A stretch of 64,000 nucleotides of DNA, from NCBI RefSeq assembly GCF_009183655.1, contig NZ_WEIO01000003.1, forward strand, positions 186,001 to 250,000, in the 5' to 3' direction. How positions within the stretch are numbered: the stretch's first letter is position 1; each line of letters starts with the position of its first letter. The stretch comes from Bacillus aerolatus. GTDB lineage: Bacteria > Bacillota > Bacilli > Bacillales > Domibacillaceae. Below are positions 39,213-48,090 of the stretch, in pieces. Below the pieces are notes generated by a model, which had not been told where the DNA came from, did not search any database, and saw only the letters and a list, made by a program, of their open reading frames with translations. Position numbers and translations under genes: made by a program.

Positions 39213-39935
39213 CTAGCCTGAAACCTTTACAGTGGCTTTATACCCTATATGCTGAAAAAATTGCTCGAGAGACTGCACAGCATTTTTTTCGGCTGTCTGC
39301 AGCAGCCCCTGCTCAACTGCTTCTTTTTCAATTTGCTGCTTCGCTTCATCCGCGAGGGCGTACCCTTCTTTCCAGTCAACCTTTTCCCGGAAAATACCTT
39401 CGATGGAAAAGGCTTTGACTTCATTAGTCAAAAGAGCCGGCTCCTGCAAAATTTCCGCTTTCGGAATGTTGATCTCCACTGTTTTGTTTTCTTCGTCCAC
39501 TTTGACATCCGCTTTGGTCACTTTGCTTAAGTCCACCCCGGCAAGCACTTTCCCGGGAATAATCAGCAATATTTTTCTTTTCGTACCGGGCACGTTTACG
39601 CTAATATTCTGGCCGAAAATTTTATTGTCTTCTTGTTCAATGACAGCTTTCGTATAAGCTTCCGCTGTCGCGAGTGAATTTAAATCCTTAATTTGTTCGA
39701 CAAAAGCAGCGGATTCTTTTTGCCCGGAGCCGGAATAGAAAGAAGTGATGCCGATTGCTCCGAATACGAGCAGCGAGACAATCAAGAAGACAAGCAGTCC
39801 CTTTGCCAGTTTCCCTGCTCCGGCTGCCGGCGCTCTTTCCACTGCCAACGTTGCTGCCGTCTGTTCCTGCCCGGCTTTTAATTCTTTCAGAAGCGCTTCT
39901 ACCTGCTCTAGCTTTTCTCTTTCATTACGGTCCAT
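39213..39935 (-). CDS. DUF4230 family membrane-anchored protein
   Basis: A 240-residue protein: cytoplasmic coiled N terminus (about 1-42), one membrane helix (about 43-65, [21 protein letters not shown]), then an extracytoplasmic DUF4230 domain ([16 protein letters not shown] to [14 protein letters not shown]). Function unknown in any member I know. It is divergent from pdxK and upstream of ung on the same strand. It contains a weaker Noc-like palindrome at 39548-39561. Confidence 0.82.
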   Translation of the reverse strand: MDRNEREKLEQVEALLKELKAGQEQTAATLAVERAPAAGAGKLAKGLLVFLIVSLLVFGAIGITSFYSGSGQKESAAFVEQIKDLNSLATAEAYTKAVIEQEDNKIFGQNISVNVPGTKRKILLIIPGKVLAGVDLSKVTKADVKVDEENKTVEINIPKAEILQEPALLTNEVKAFSIEGIFREKVDWKEGYALADEAKQQIEKEAVEQGLLQTAEKNAVQSLEQFFQHIGYKATVKVSG

Positions 39936-40095
39936 TTTATCCCTCCTACTCTCATTTATTACCCTTATATTAACAGCCGCTCACTTGAAAAGGCTTGTAC
40001 AAAGTGTTTTAATTTTTTAAAATGTTAATATACAATGAAATGAATGTGTACTTACGTATATATCACCAAACAATCGAAGGGGGTTTTTTTACATC

Positions 40096-40905
40096 ATGGA
40101 AATGAAAAAAACGTTAACAATTGCAGGCTCTGATACGAGCGGCGGCGCCGGCATTCAGGCGGACTTAAAGACATTTCAGGAGCACGGCGTTTACGGGATG
40201 ACTGCTTTAACGACAATCGTTACAATGGATCCGGACAACGACTGGAGCCATGGTGTTCATCCGCTATCCATTGATACACTGGAAGCTCAATTGAAAACAG
40301 CGATGTCTGTCGGCATTGACGCAGTGAAAACAGGCATGCTTGCTACAGCTGAGATTATCGAAGTAGCGGCAAAGCACATTAAAGCAAACGGTCTTGATAA
40401 AGTGGTCATTGACCCAGTTATGGTTTGTAAAGGTGAAGATGAAGTATTGAATCCGGAAGCACCGGTTGCTATGCGTGAGTTTTTGCTGCCAATCGCTACT
40501 GTCGTCACGCCAAACTTATTTGAAGCGGGACAACTTTCCGGTCTTGGTCCGATTCGTACAGTCGATCAAATGAAAGAAGCTGCCAAGAAAATTCATGAAT
40601 TAGGCGCTAAATATGTTGTTGTCAAAGGCGGCAAGCAGCTTGAACATGAAAAAGCAGTCGACGTATTTTATGACGGAAATGAATTCACGGTTCTTGAAGC
40701 AGAAAAAGTTGCCACTACGTACAACCACGGAGCCGGCTGTACATTTGCTGCGGCTATCACTGCGAATCTTGCCAAAGGACAAGACGTCAAAACAGCGGTA
40801 TCCAATGCAAAAGACTTTGTCAGCGCAGCGATCCGCCATGGCTTTAAGCTGAATCAATACGTTGGTCCAGTTATGCACGGCGCATTTAATCAAATTAGAA
40901 ACTAA
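40096..40905 (+). CDS. pdxK: Pyridoxine/hydroxymethylpyrimidine kinase (PdxK/ThiD-like)
   Basis: Ribokinase-fold kinase that phosphorylates pyridoxal and related vitamers. The 269-residue protein is close to B. subtilis PdxK (YwdB): TIAGSDTSGGAGIQADLKTFQ, VVIDPVMVCKG, TPNLFEAGQLSG and the anion-hole motif NHGAGCTFAAA where the B. subtilis enzyme has THGAGCTFSAA. Start ATG at 40096 has GAAGGGGG rather far upstream; an internal ATG two codons on is possible. It is monocistronic, with a terminator after it. A ThiD role is not excluded by sequence. Confidence 0.9.
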   Translation: MEMKKTLTIAGSDTSGGAGIQADLKTFQEHGVYGMTALTTIVTMDPDNDWSHGVHPLSIDTLEAQLKTAMSVGIDAVKTGMLATAEIIEVAAKHIKANGLDKVVIDPVMVCKGEDEVLNPEAPVAMREFLLPIATVVTPNLFEAGQLSGLGPIRTVDQMKEAAKKIHELGAKYVVVKGGKQLEHEKAVDVFYDGNEFTVLEAEKVATTYNHGAGCTFAAAITANLAKGQDVKTAVSNAKDFVSAAIRHGFKLNQYVGPVMHGAFNQIRN

Positions 40906-40910
40906 CATAA

Positions 40911-40968
40911 CAGGAGGCTGTCCCACAAGTGCCTGGCGCTTTGTTTTTGGGCCAGCCTCTTTTTGGGC
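40911..40968 (+). terminator. pdxK terminator with TGCCTGGC insert
   Basis: AGGAGGCTG ... CAGCCTCTTTTT outer stem enclosing AAGTGCCTGGCGC; same plan as the gdhA terminator at 61222. Confidence 0.72.
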
Positions 40969-41037
40969 TCATTTTTCGCAATCGCTGATTATTTCCAGTA
41001 AAATAGTCAGTACCGGCGCTAATGAAGGAGGATGAAC

Positions 41038-41385
41038 GTGGAGCCAATTATTACAGCAAAAGTACAAGAGTCAATTGATCATTTTGCCAATAAAGATATA
41101 TATATTCATATGGAAACAACGAATGGGGCTTATGCGTCCCATTTTAACGAGAAATTTTTTTCGGCAGGTGCTTATATCCGTAATGCACGGCTGTCCTATG
41201 AGCACGGGAAAATAGTCGGAGAAGGCCCGTACCGCGTCGGTTTAAAACTGGAAATCGGCTGGGTATATGCAGAAGGTTTGACGCATTACGGCTTCGATGA
41301 AAAGGGCAGGCTGCTGCTGGCCGGTCATGACTTCGATGGAAAACTGGCTGTTGCCTTGCAAATAGGCGAGGAGCCGTTTAAATAA
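41038..41385 (+). CDS. YojF family protein (DUF1806)
   Basis: A 115-residue protein equal to B. subtilis YojF in sequence (KDIYIHMETTNGAYASHF, YRVGLKLEIGWVYAEGLTHY). Function unknown; it always accompanies BshB2 and probably takes part in thiol metabolism. An ATG at 41032 touches the AAGGAGG site, so the GTG at 41038, six bases from it, is the better start. bshB2 starts 28 bases downstream. Confidence 0.87.
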   Translation: MEPIITAKVQESIDHFANKDIYIHMETTNGAYASHFNEKFFSAGAYIRNARLSYEHGKIVGEGPYRVGLKLEIGWVYAEGLTHYGFDEKGRLLLAGHDFDGKLAVALQIGEEPFK

Positions 41386-41412
41386 TTATTTATAGGATGG
41401 GGGTTCTCGAAT

Positions 41413-42120
41413 ATGACAATGGAAATAGAAAAAGAACAGCATGTGCTCGTAATTTTCCCGCACCCCGATGATGAAGCATTCGGTGTGTCCGGTACAATTG
41501 CCACTCATACAAAAAGAGGCACGCCTGTTACATATGCCTGCCTGACGCTTGGCGAAATGGGACGAAACCTCGGAAATCCCCCATTTGCCACACGTGAATC
41601 GCTTCCGGATATTCGCAAGGCGGAATTGCAAAAGGCAGCGGAAGCTCTCGGTATTAAAGACTTGCGTATGATGGGTCTGCGCGATAAAACATTGGAATTT
41701 GAAGACGATGGAAAAATGGCTGATCTCGTTTCAGACTTGCTTGCTGAACTGAAGCCTTCTCTCGTCATCAGCTTTTACCCGGGCTTCTCTGTCCATCCTG
41801 ATCACGAAGCGACCGCACGCGCCGTTGTCCGTGCTTTCCGCCGCCTCCCTGAAACAGAGCGCCCGAAACTGCATCTCGTCGCTTTTGCCAACAACACAGA
41901 CGCCGACCTTGGTCAGCCCGATATCGTTTATGACATTTCCAATGTTTTCGAAAAAAAAATGGACGCCATGCGCGCCCATATTTCACAAACGATTTGGCTT
42001 CTCAAAGAAATGGAGAAACTCCTCGCCCAAAATGACGAAGCCACCGTCCAGCGCGTGAAATTCGAGCGCTTCTGGACGTACCGCTGGGACGACGACAAAG
42101 TCAGCGAACTAAAAGCTTAA
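41413..42120 (+). CDS. bshB2: Bacillithiol deacetylase BshB2
   Basis: Zinc-dependent N-acetylglucosaminyl-malate deacetylase, second step of bacillithiol synthesis, or bacillithiol-S-conjugate amidase. The 235-residue LmbE/PIG-L protein has the zinc motif PHPDDE (about 16-21), and the third ligand in SVHPDHEATA. It follows yojF as in B. subtilis yojF-yojG. A strong terminator follows. Confidence 0.92.
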   Translation: MTMEIEKEQHVLVIFPHPDDEAFGVSGTIATHTKRGTPVTYACLTLGEMGRNLGNPPFATRESLPDIRKAELQKAAEALGIKDLRMMGLRDKTLEFEDDGKMADLVSDLLAELKPSLVISFYPGFSVHPDHEATARAVVRAFRRLPETERPKLHLVAFANNTDADLGQPDIVYDISNVFEKKMDAMRAHISQTIWLLKEMEKLLAQNDEATVQRVKFERFWTYRWDDDKVSELKA

Positions 42121-42122
42121 CC

Positions 42123-42158
42123 TAATGAACCCCCCTGGTCCAATCCAGGGGGGTTCAT
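42123..42158 (+). terminator. bshB2 terminator
   Basis: ATGAACCCCCCTGG, six-base loop, CCAGGGGGGTTCAT: perfect 14-bp stem, T-poor tail. Confidence 0.8.
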
Positions 42159-42162
42159 GTGT

Positions 42163-42212
42163 TTTAGTGCGCCGGATGATGGGGTTTGTTATTTTTGGGG
42201 ATTTTTCACCAC
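42163..42212 (+). repeat. Degenerate trace of a 21-bp array
   Basis: TTTAGTGCGCCGGATGATGG, GGTTTGTTATTTTTGGGG, ATTTTTCACC. It lines up base for base with the array at 33500 (GTGCAC..TTGATGGGATTTGTACAC) over two units. Between convergent bshB2 and ilvA. Confidence 0.4.
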
Positions 42213-42228
42213 TACAACGACCAAAGCA

Positions 42229-42262
42229 AACACGCCAGTCCTCAAAGGGCTGGCGTGTTGTT
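42229..42262 (-). terminator. ilvA terminator
   Basis: Minus strand ACACGCCAG, loop, CTGGCGTGT then TTGCTTT; two bases from the ilvA stop. Confidence 0.82.
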
Positions 42263-42263
42263 G

Positions 42264-43523
42264 TTAAATTAGTAAATTAAATAAAAACGGATCGTTGTTG
42301 ATTTCGATATATGGAAAGCCCTTTTGCCTCATTCGTTCGATGAGCGGCAAATAGTCTTCTCTCGACTTTAGTTCGATGCCGACGAGAACGGGGCCTTCGT
42401 CGCGGTTTGTGCGCTTCGTGTATTCGAAGCGGGTGATGTCGTCTTGTTCGCCAAGAACTTCGTGCATAAATTCACGCAAGGCGCCGGCACGCTGCGGAAA
42501 ATTGACAATAAAATAATGCTTCATGCCTTCATAGATGAGCGATCGCTCTTTAATTTCCTGCATGCGGTCAATGTCATTGTTGCCGCCGCTAATGACGCAG
42601 ACGACGTTTTTGCCTTTAATTTTTTCTTTGTAAAAGTCAAGTGCTGCGATGGTCAAAGCGCCTGCCGGTTCAGCAATGATGGCATTTTCGTTGTACAGCT
42701 TTAAAATAGCTGTACATACTTTTCCTTCCGGCACAATGACGATGTCGTCCAGCACTTCCTTACATACTTCCATCGTAAGGTTCCCGACTTGCTTGACTGC
42801 GGCGCCGTCGACGAAAGAATCAATTTTTTCTAAAGGAGTGACTTTGTCGTTTGCCAGTGATGTTTTCATGCTTGGAGCGCCTTCTGGTTCGACGCCGATC
42901 ATTTGCGTATGGGCGCTGATACTTTTCATGTAAGAACCGACGCCTGCTGCTAGTCCGCCGCCCCCGATCGAGCAAAACACAAAATCTATCGGCTGAGGTG
43001 CTTCATTCATGATTTCCACCCCAACTGTGCCCTGGCCGGCGATCGTAAGGTAGGCGTCAAATGGATGAACGAACACCATTTCTTCTTTCGTGCAATAATC
43101 TCTCGCCGCTAGGTAGGAGTCGTCAAACGTGTCGCCAGTTAAGATGACTTCCACATTTTCTCCACCGAACAGCTTCACTTGGGAAATCTTTTGTCTCGGT
43201 GTCGTGGACGGCATAAAAATCGTCCCTTTAATATTCAGCTGCTTGCAGGAAAAAGCGACTCCTTGCGCATGGTTGCCTGCGCTTGCGCAAACAACTCCTT
43301 TTGCCCGTTCTTCCGCCGGCAGGCTGTAAATGAAATTGTACGCACCGCGCAATTTAAATGAACGTACCACCTGCAAGTCTTCTCTTTTTAAAAAAATATT
43401 ACAGCCGTAGCGGGCAGATAGCAGTTCGTTTTTTTGAAGCGGTGTTTTGATCACGATGTCTTTTAACGTCTGGTTTGCCATGACAATATCTTCTACTTTT
43501 ATTTTTGTTAAGGCTTTACTCAC
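42264..43523 (-). CDS. ilvA: Threonine ammonia-lyase (biosynthetic)
   Basis: PLP enzyme converting threonine to 2-oxobutyrate for isoleucine. The 419-residue protein has the PLP lysine in VRSFKLRGAYN, the glycine loop GGGGLAAG and SGGNND, and a C-terminal single ACT-like regulatory domain (KHYFIVNFPQRAGALREF), which is the B. subtilis type. GTG start with AAGGGG before it. No T-box was seen; a loose CodY-like sequence lies at 43833. It stands alone, away from the ilv-leu operon. Confidence 0.94.
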   Translation of the reverse strand: MSKALTKIKVEDIVMANQTLKDIVIKTPLQKNELLSARYGCNIFLKREDLQVVRSFKLRGAYNFIYSLPAEERAKGVVCASAGNHAQGVAFSCKQLNIKGTIFMPSTTPRQKISQVKLFGGENVEVILTGDTFDDSYLAARDYCTKEEMVFVHPFDAYLTIAGQGTVGVEIMNEAPQPIDFVFCSIGGGGLAAGVGSYMKSISAHTQMIGVEPEGAPSMKTSLANDKVTPLEKIDSFVDGAAVKQVGNLTMEVCKEVLDDIVIVPEGKVCTAILKLYNENAIIAEPAGALTIAALDFYKEKIKGKNVVCVISGGNNDIDRMQEIKERSLIYEGMKHYFIVNFPQRAGALREFMHEVLGEQDDITRFEYTKRTNRDEGPVLVGIELKSREDYLPLIERMRQKGFPYIEINNDPFLFNLLI

Positions 43524-43604
43524 ATTTTTCCCCTTCTTTAATTGAATTTTAAGAATTATTTTAACATACCAATCTATCGATGGATAGGACTTCCCTGTAT
43601 TTAT

Positions 43605-43757
43605 TTAAAAAAAGCGACACTCCTTCGCCGTCTGCCAGGATGCGGTTTCTTTTTCATTTACGACAAAACGGTCAATAACCACTGCTCCTCCGCAATCACC
43701 ATTTGCCGCAGGTTCAAATGTACATTTTCCGGACAGCATTTTCACTAGCTTATTCAC
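43605..43757 (-). CDS. Possible 50-residue Cys-containing ORF
   Basis: Reads MNKLVKMLSGKCTFEPAANG, then DCGGAVVIDRFVVNEKETAS and WQTAKECRFF. Codon choice looks like coding DNA, and it has three cysteines, but there is no ribosome site before the GTG or an inner ATG. It could be a small gene or the remnant of a larger one. It lies between ilvA and the YjiH-type gene. Confidence 0.35.
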   Translation of the reverse strand: MNKLVKMLSGKCTFEPAANGDCGGAVVIDRFVVNEKETASWQTAKECRFF

Positions 43758-44102
43758 TTGGTCATTTTAACATGAATTCTTGTTTTTATCTTATATGAGC
43801 GCTTTTTGGACATATCTTATACACATGTCTTTCTCTTTCAGAAAACAGATTTTTCGTTAAAGTGTATATTCAATAATTTCCATTTTTAAATATTCATTCT
43901 CCTTTTTTATTATTCCTTTATTGTCAATATTTCGATAAATCAGCTTTCTAACGCTTATAATTTGTGTTATATTCAAAAAACAGATTTGAATTTTTCATAT
44001 ATTTAAATAATGATAAAAGGGCTGGATTTTTAATTAAATGTGTATTAAAATTTAAATTAGTTAATAATTATACACATTATACATTGAGAGGAAGACCATT
44101 AG
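43758..44102. other. AT-rich gene-free stretch
   Basis: No credible coding frame. CTCTTTCAGAAAACA (43833-43847) agrees with 10 of 15 bases of the CodY motif AATTTTCWGAAAATT, including the centre. ATATTCA and TGAATTTTTCATA words recur (43866-44000). Probably the promoter region of the transporter gene at 44103. Confidence 0.4.
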
Positions 44103-45461
44103 ATGGAAACTACTACCGCTTCTAAAAGCTCACTTTCCAATATTTTACGCTTCGTCGTTCCTTCCTTAATAGGAGTTTTCTTTTTTATGACGCCTATTCC
44201 GGTCAACGGCGAGTTAACTATACCAATCGCCATTTTATCCAACTTCTTGCAGGAAGCGATAGGCGGGGCGATCCCTGCTATTGTGACTTATTTAGTCGTA
44301 CTCGCTGCTGTAGGCACACTGCTTGTCAAAGCTGTTCGTCCGGCATTTGTACGACATTCGCCATTTTTAGCTTCCTTGTTTGACGTAGCTCCTGTATGGG
44401 CAGCTGTAAGGGTGATTGGCGCGGTGTTCGCCATTATGACTTTGTACAAGCTCGGCCCTGAATGGGTGCATTCAGAAAACACTGGCGGCCTGCTGTTATA
44501 CTCATTACTGCCAATTTTGTTTTCTACCTTTTTATTTGCTGGCTTGCTGTTGCCGCTGCTGTTGAATTTCGGCTTATTGGAGTTTTTTGGCTACTCTTTA
44601 ACGAAAATCATGCGCCCCCTTTTTAGACTGCCGGGTCGTTCGTCTGTTGACTGTCTCGCTTCCTGGCTTGGCGACGGCACAATCGGAGTGCTGTTAACGA
44701 GCAAGCAGTATGAAGAAGGCTTTTATACGAAAAGAGAAGCAGCGATCATTGGTACAACATTCTCTGTCGTATCTGTCACGTTTTGTTTAGTCGTTATCAA
44801 CCAGGTCGGCTTAGCCAACTACTTCCTTCCTTTTTATGGAACAGTTATTTTAGCAGGCATTGTTTGCGCTTTAATTTTACCGCGTATTCCGCCTTTGTCC
44901 AGAAAAGCAGATACATTCATGAATGGTGAGAACAGAAAAAGTGATGATGAAAGCATCCCTGAAGGCTATACGCCATTCAGCTATGGATTTAAGCAGGCTG
45001 TTACCCAAGCTGAGAAAAACAAGCTGCCCACTACTTTAAAAGAGGGCGTGCAAACCGTCATTGACATGTGGCTCGGTGTCGCTCCGATCGTTATGGCTAT
45101 TGGTACAATCGCTTTAATCATTGCTGAAACGACACCACTTTTCCAATGGCTCGGCATGCCGTTTATTCCACTGTTGGAATTATTGCAAATTCCATTTGCT
45201 GCAGAGGCTTCCGAAACAATCATGGTCGGGTTTGCGGATATGTTCCTGCCATCCATTATCGGGTCGGGCATTGAAAGCGAATTAACACGCTTTGTGATTG
45301 CCAGCCTTTCTGTTTCCCAATTAATTTACATGTCTGAAGTCGGCGGTCTATTACTAGGAACAAAAATTCCAATTTCCGTCAAAGATTTAATTCTTATTTT
45401 CTTATTAAGAACATTAATTTCCTTGCCAATCATCGCAGGCATGGCACACTTATTATTTTGA
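44103..45461 (+). CDS. YjiH family nucleoside-recognition-domain membrane protein
   Basis: A 452-residue protein with about ten membrane helices. Two gate-domain-like halves are seen, with LLNFGLLEFFGYSLTKIMRPLF before the first and TLKEGVQTVIDMWLGVAPIV before the second, as in YjiH/nucleoside recognition proteins; FRLPGRSSVDCLASWLGDGT and EASETIMVGFADMFLPSI are other conserved parts. Substrate unknown; relatives are suspected amino-acid or nucleoside transporters. GAGAGGAAG lies eight bases before the ATG. Monocistronic with a terminator. Confidence 0.83.
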   Translation: METTTASKSSLSNILRFVVPSLIGVFFFMTPIPVNGELTIPIAILSNFLQEAIGGAIPAIVTYLVVLAAVGTLLVKAVRPAFVRHSPFLASLFDVAPVWAAVRVIGAVFAIMTLYKLGPEWVHSENTGGLLLYSLLPILFSTFLFAGLLLPLLLNFGLLEFFGYSLTKIMRPLFRLPGRSSVDCLASWLGDGTIGVLLTSKQYEEGFYTKREAAIIGTTFSVVSVTFCLVVINQVGLANYFLPFYGTVILAGIVCALILPRIPPLSRKADTFMNGENRKSDDESIPEGYTPFSYGFKQAVTQAEKNKLPTTLKEGVQTVIDMWLGVAPIVMAIGTIALIIAETTPLFQWLGMPFIPLLELLQIPFAAEASETIMVGFADMFLPSIIGSGIESELTRFVIASLSVSQLIYMSEVGGLLLGTKIPISVKDLILIFLLRTLISLPIIAGMAHLLF

Positions 45462-45485
45462 TTAAGCACTTTCAGGCAGTTTCCT

Positions 45486-45536
45486 ATAAGAGCCGGGCCC
45501 CTTCCGTAACAATGGAAGTGCCTGGCTCTTTACTTT
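45486..45536 (+). terminator. Terminator of the YjiH-type gene
   Basis: AAGAGCCGGGC, CTTCC, loop, GGAAG, GCCTGGCTCTT, with the AAGTGCCTGGC motif on the 3' arm. Confidence 0.82.
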
Positions 45537-45633
45537 TGAATTACCCCGTTTTTTATCTGTTTGCGAGTAATTATTTCTTTATTGGTGTAATTATTTGTAT
45601 AATGTGGGTAATAACAATGGAAGATGGAAGGAA

Positions 45634-46725
45634 GTGCTTAATCGCTTGACGAATAAAAGTTGGTTTCAAGTAGGGGCAGCTCTTGTGCTCGCTCTCGTTA
45701 TTATTTTGCTGTTCAGAGAAATAAGAGATATTTTTAATCCGCTCGTCATCGTAGCTAAAACGGTCTTTTTGCCGCTCGTACTCGCCGGGGTTTTGTTTTA
45801 TTTGACGCGCCCTGTTGTCAGATGGCTGGAGAAAAAAAGATTTCCAAGATGGGCGTCTATTTTAAGTGTGTTCGTCTTACTTATTATTGTTTTTTGGATT
45901 TTATTTTCCATGATCGGACCAATTGTAAACCAGCAAGGGGCTAAACTGGCAAAAAATACGCCACAAATGGTCCGGGCCGCTGAAGATGGAATAAATTACT
46001 TAATGAACCAAAGAGAACAACTTCCTCAATTTGCTATCCAGTCCCTTGAAGATGCGGAAGGAAAAGTAGAAGATTGGGCGATGGCTTTTGGCACGTGGCT
46101 GATTGGTTTTCTTCAAGGTCTGCTGCAAGCCGTATTTTTAACTGTACTCGTTCCATTCTTCTTGTTTTACATGCTGAAAGACCGGGAGAAGTTTGCTCCT
46201 TTCCTTTCTAATTTCTTTTCAGGTCACCGCAGAGAATGGATCCGTAGGACATTAAAGGACTTGGATATCACGCTGCAGTCGTACATCCAAGGACAACTGC
46301 TCGTCAGCTTCCTCGTCGGTGCCATGCTCTTAATCGGGTATTTAATTATCGGCTTGGACTATTCACTGATCTTAGCATTAATCGGCATGGCCACAAATGT
46401 CATTCCGTTTCTCGGTCCTTATCTTGCTGTTATACCGGCTTTATTTGTCGCCTGGATACAAGACCCGCAAATGGTCATTTGGGTCGCACTCATTATGCTG
46501 ATTGCTCAGCAAATTGAATCAAACTTGATTTCACCGAACGTCATGGGGAAAGCGCTCGATATTCATCCGCTGACCGTCATTACACTCATTCTTGCCGCAG
46601 GAAACATTGCCGGCATCTGGGGAGTTATTTTAGCCATTCCAACGTACGGAATCATTAAAACGATTGCGGTGAATTTATACGCAGAACGCCGTGAAATCAA
46701 AGAAGCGGCTACGAAAGACGTTTAA
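45634..46725 (+). CDS. AI-2E family transporter (YtvI/YueF type)
   Basis: Membrane protein of about 363 residues with roughly eight helices. The typical C-terminal half is present: DITLQSYIQGQLLVSFLVG, LALIGMATNVIPFLGPYLAVIPA and EGNLIS-like QQIESNLISPNVMGKALDIHPL. Family members export varied solutes; AI-2 itself is not implied. The frame opens at an ATG at 45595, but that ATG lies in a TATAAT box and has no ribosome site. The GTG at 45634 or TTG at 45646, with GGAAG upstream, are better. Stop is followed at once by a repeat. Confidence 0.82.
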   Translation: MLNRLTNKSWFQVGAALVLALVIILLFREIRDIFNPLVIVAKTVFLPLVLAGVLFYLTRPVVRWLEKKRFPRWASILSVFVLLIIVFWILFSMIGPIVNQQGAKLAKNTPQMVRAAEDGINYLMNQREQLPQFAIQSLEDAEGKVEDWAMAFGTWLIGFLQGLLQAVFLTVLVPFFLFYMLKDREKFAPFLSNFFSGHRREWIRRTLKDLDITLQSYIQGQLLVSFLVGAMLLIGYLIIGLDYSLILALIGMATNVIPFLGPYLAVIPALFVAWIQDPQMVIWVALIMLIAQQIESNLISPNVMGKALDIHPLTVITLILAAGNIAGIWGVILAIPTYGIIKTIAVNLYAERREIKEAATKDV

Positions 46726-46797
46726 AGAACAAAAGTGCAGGCGCCTTGACCAGACTGTTCTTTCCCCTATGTCCAGCTGCAGGCGCTGGAGCTAGAC
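46726..46797 (+). repeat. Short repeat E, related to the 125-bp family
   Basis: AGAACAAAAGTGCAGGCGCC, TTGACCAGACTGTTC, then AGCTGCAGGCGCTGGAGCTA. Begins at the base after the transporter stop. Lacks the long central hairpin. Confidence 0.72.
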
Positions 46798-46860
46798 GTA
46801 TACCCGCCCCATTGGCATAGTTATTCACAATATGATTATTTTATAGTTTTCTAAAGAGGA

Positions 46861-46887
46861 AAAAGCTGTCCGCATACAGCTTTTTTA
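46861..46887. terminator. Terminator overlapping the 44-residue gene stop
   Basis: AAAAAGCTGT, CCGCAT, ACAGCTTTTTT; its T tract on the plus strand contains the minus-strand stop codon of the next entry. Confidence 0.75.
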
Positions 46888-47019
46888 CTCTTCTTCCTTC
46901 TTTTTTTCCGCACACTCGAAACAAAAAACTCCTTCCTTTTCTTGAACGCCATTGAAAAAGCCATCTAGGCAGTAAAGCTCTTTTCCGTACTTTTCACATG
47001 TGCCGACCCTCTCTTGCAT
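46885..47019 (-). CDS. Small four-cysteine protein, 44 residues
   Basis: MQERVGTCEKYGKELYCLDG, then FFNGVQEKEGVFCFECAEKK. Cys pairs are spaced CX8C and CXXC, so a metal-binding knuckle is possible. AAGGGAG lies nine bases before the ATG and a terminator overlaps the stop, so it looks like a complete small gene. No family recognised. Convergent with the AI-2E family gene and divergent from the hydrolase. Confidence 0.7.
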   Translation of the reverse strand: MQERVGTCEKYGKELYCLDGFFNGVQEKEGVFCFECAEKKKEEE

Positions 47020-47205
47020 ACTTGTTGTCTCCCTTCTTTCTTATATTAGCGACCTTTTTTCTTTTTCCTGTCAAAATTCGTATGTAAAGTAATGCACATT
47101 TTCTATATAATAAAATAATAAAATCGTTAGCATAGTATTTGTGTCAATGGAGGAAACTATCGACAACATGATAAAAGAAACCCAACAAGAAGGAGAGCAC
47201 AACTC

Positions 47206-48033
47206 GTGAAAAAGCTGAACAGACGCATACTAGCTTGTTTGCTCATTTTTGGTCTCATTTATATAAGCTATGATGTGCTTTTACGGGTAAAGCCCGCCAA
47301 TTCACAGATAAATGAATCCCTGCCCGATGTCACTGTTTTTGTACATGGCTATAAAGGGACAGCTGTTTCTTTCCGCTCGATGCTGGAGCGTTTTGAACAA
47401 ACATATGAGTGGGGCAAAAAAGCCCTTACTTGCCGCGTAACAGCCGATGGCCGGGTGCTCGTGGATGAAACAGCTGACTTTCAAACCGAAGAGCGCTTGT
47501 TTGTTCAAGTCGTCTTTGAAAACAACCGGGCCAGTTTTCATGATTCGGCATACTGGCTGTCCAAAGTGTTGAATGTTCTGCACGAAACTTACCAAGTTGA
47601 AACAGTGAACATAGTCGGCCATTCAATGGGCGGCATCGTTTCAGTGAAGTTTCTCGAGGACTATTCGAAAGGACCAGGCTATCCGTTTATTAATAAATTA
47701 GTCGTTCTCGGCAGCCCTTTTTCCGGATTAAAAAATAAAGATTATTTAAAGACAAATACTGGGCCGGCTGCTGTTGATTTAATGCCACGCTCAGCTGCTT
47801 TGCAAAAACTATTCAAGCAAAAACATGCTTTTCCGTCCGATGTCCAAGTGTTAGCTCTTGCCGGCTCCGGCGATCAGCTTGTTTCTGTGAAGAGTGCCTT
47901 AAGCTTGGATCAAATTGTACCAGCTTCACAATTTCAACAAGCGGTCGTATCAGACCGCCGCATCACTCATAGCGGTTTGCATGAAAGTGAAGAAGTGGAC
48001 CGGATTATTGGCCGCTTTTTATGGAATGAATGA
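47206..48033 (+). CDS. Secreted or membrane-anchored alpha/beta hydrolase (DUF915 family)
   Basis: A 275-residue lipase/esterase-type protein of the DUF915 group. An N-terminal hydrophobic segment (8-26) with no signal peptidase I or lipobox site suggests an anchor. The oxyanion HGYKGT (47-52) and nucleophile Ser140 in GHSMGG are clear; the acid is probably Asp in AGSGDQLVSV and His in THSGLHE. GTG start with AAGGAGAG at eight bases. A 20-codon frame ends on its start (GTGA overlap) but has no ribosome site. Substrate unknown. Confidence 0.85.
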   Translation: MKKLNRRILACLLIFGLIYISYDVLLRVKPANSQINESLPDVTVFVHGYKGTAVSFRSMLERFEQTYEWGKKALTCRVTADGRVLVDETADFQTEERLFVQVVFENNRASFHDSAYWLSKVLNVLHETYQVETVNIVGHSMGGIVSVKFLEDYSKGPGYPFINKLVVLGSPFSGLKNKDYLKTNTGPAAVDLMPRSAALQKLFKQKHAFPSDVQVLALAGSGDQLVSVKSALSLDQIVPASQFQQAVVSDRRITHSGLHESEEVDRIIGRFLWNE

Positions 48034-48045
48034 ATTGCCTACAAC

Positions 48046-48085
48046 GAAAAGCCAGGTATCCCTGAAGAAGATGCCTGGCTTTTTG
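48046..48085 (+). terminator. Hydrolase gene terminator
   Basis: AAAAGCCAGGTATC, loop, GATGCCTGGCTTTTT. Confidence 0.88.
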
Positions 48086-48090
48086 CTTTT

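Noticed and set aside
43524-44102. T-box or other riboswitch before ilvA or the transporter
   Set aside because: No T-box sequence, specifier loop or antiterminator pair was found on either strand.
47147-47209. 20-codon leader frame whose stop overlaps the hydrolase GTG
   Set aside because: The coupling geometry is right, but the ATG has no ribosome site and the peptide has no regulatory hallmark.
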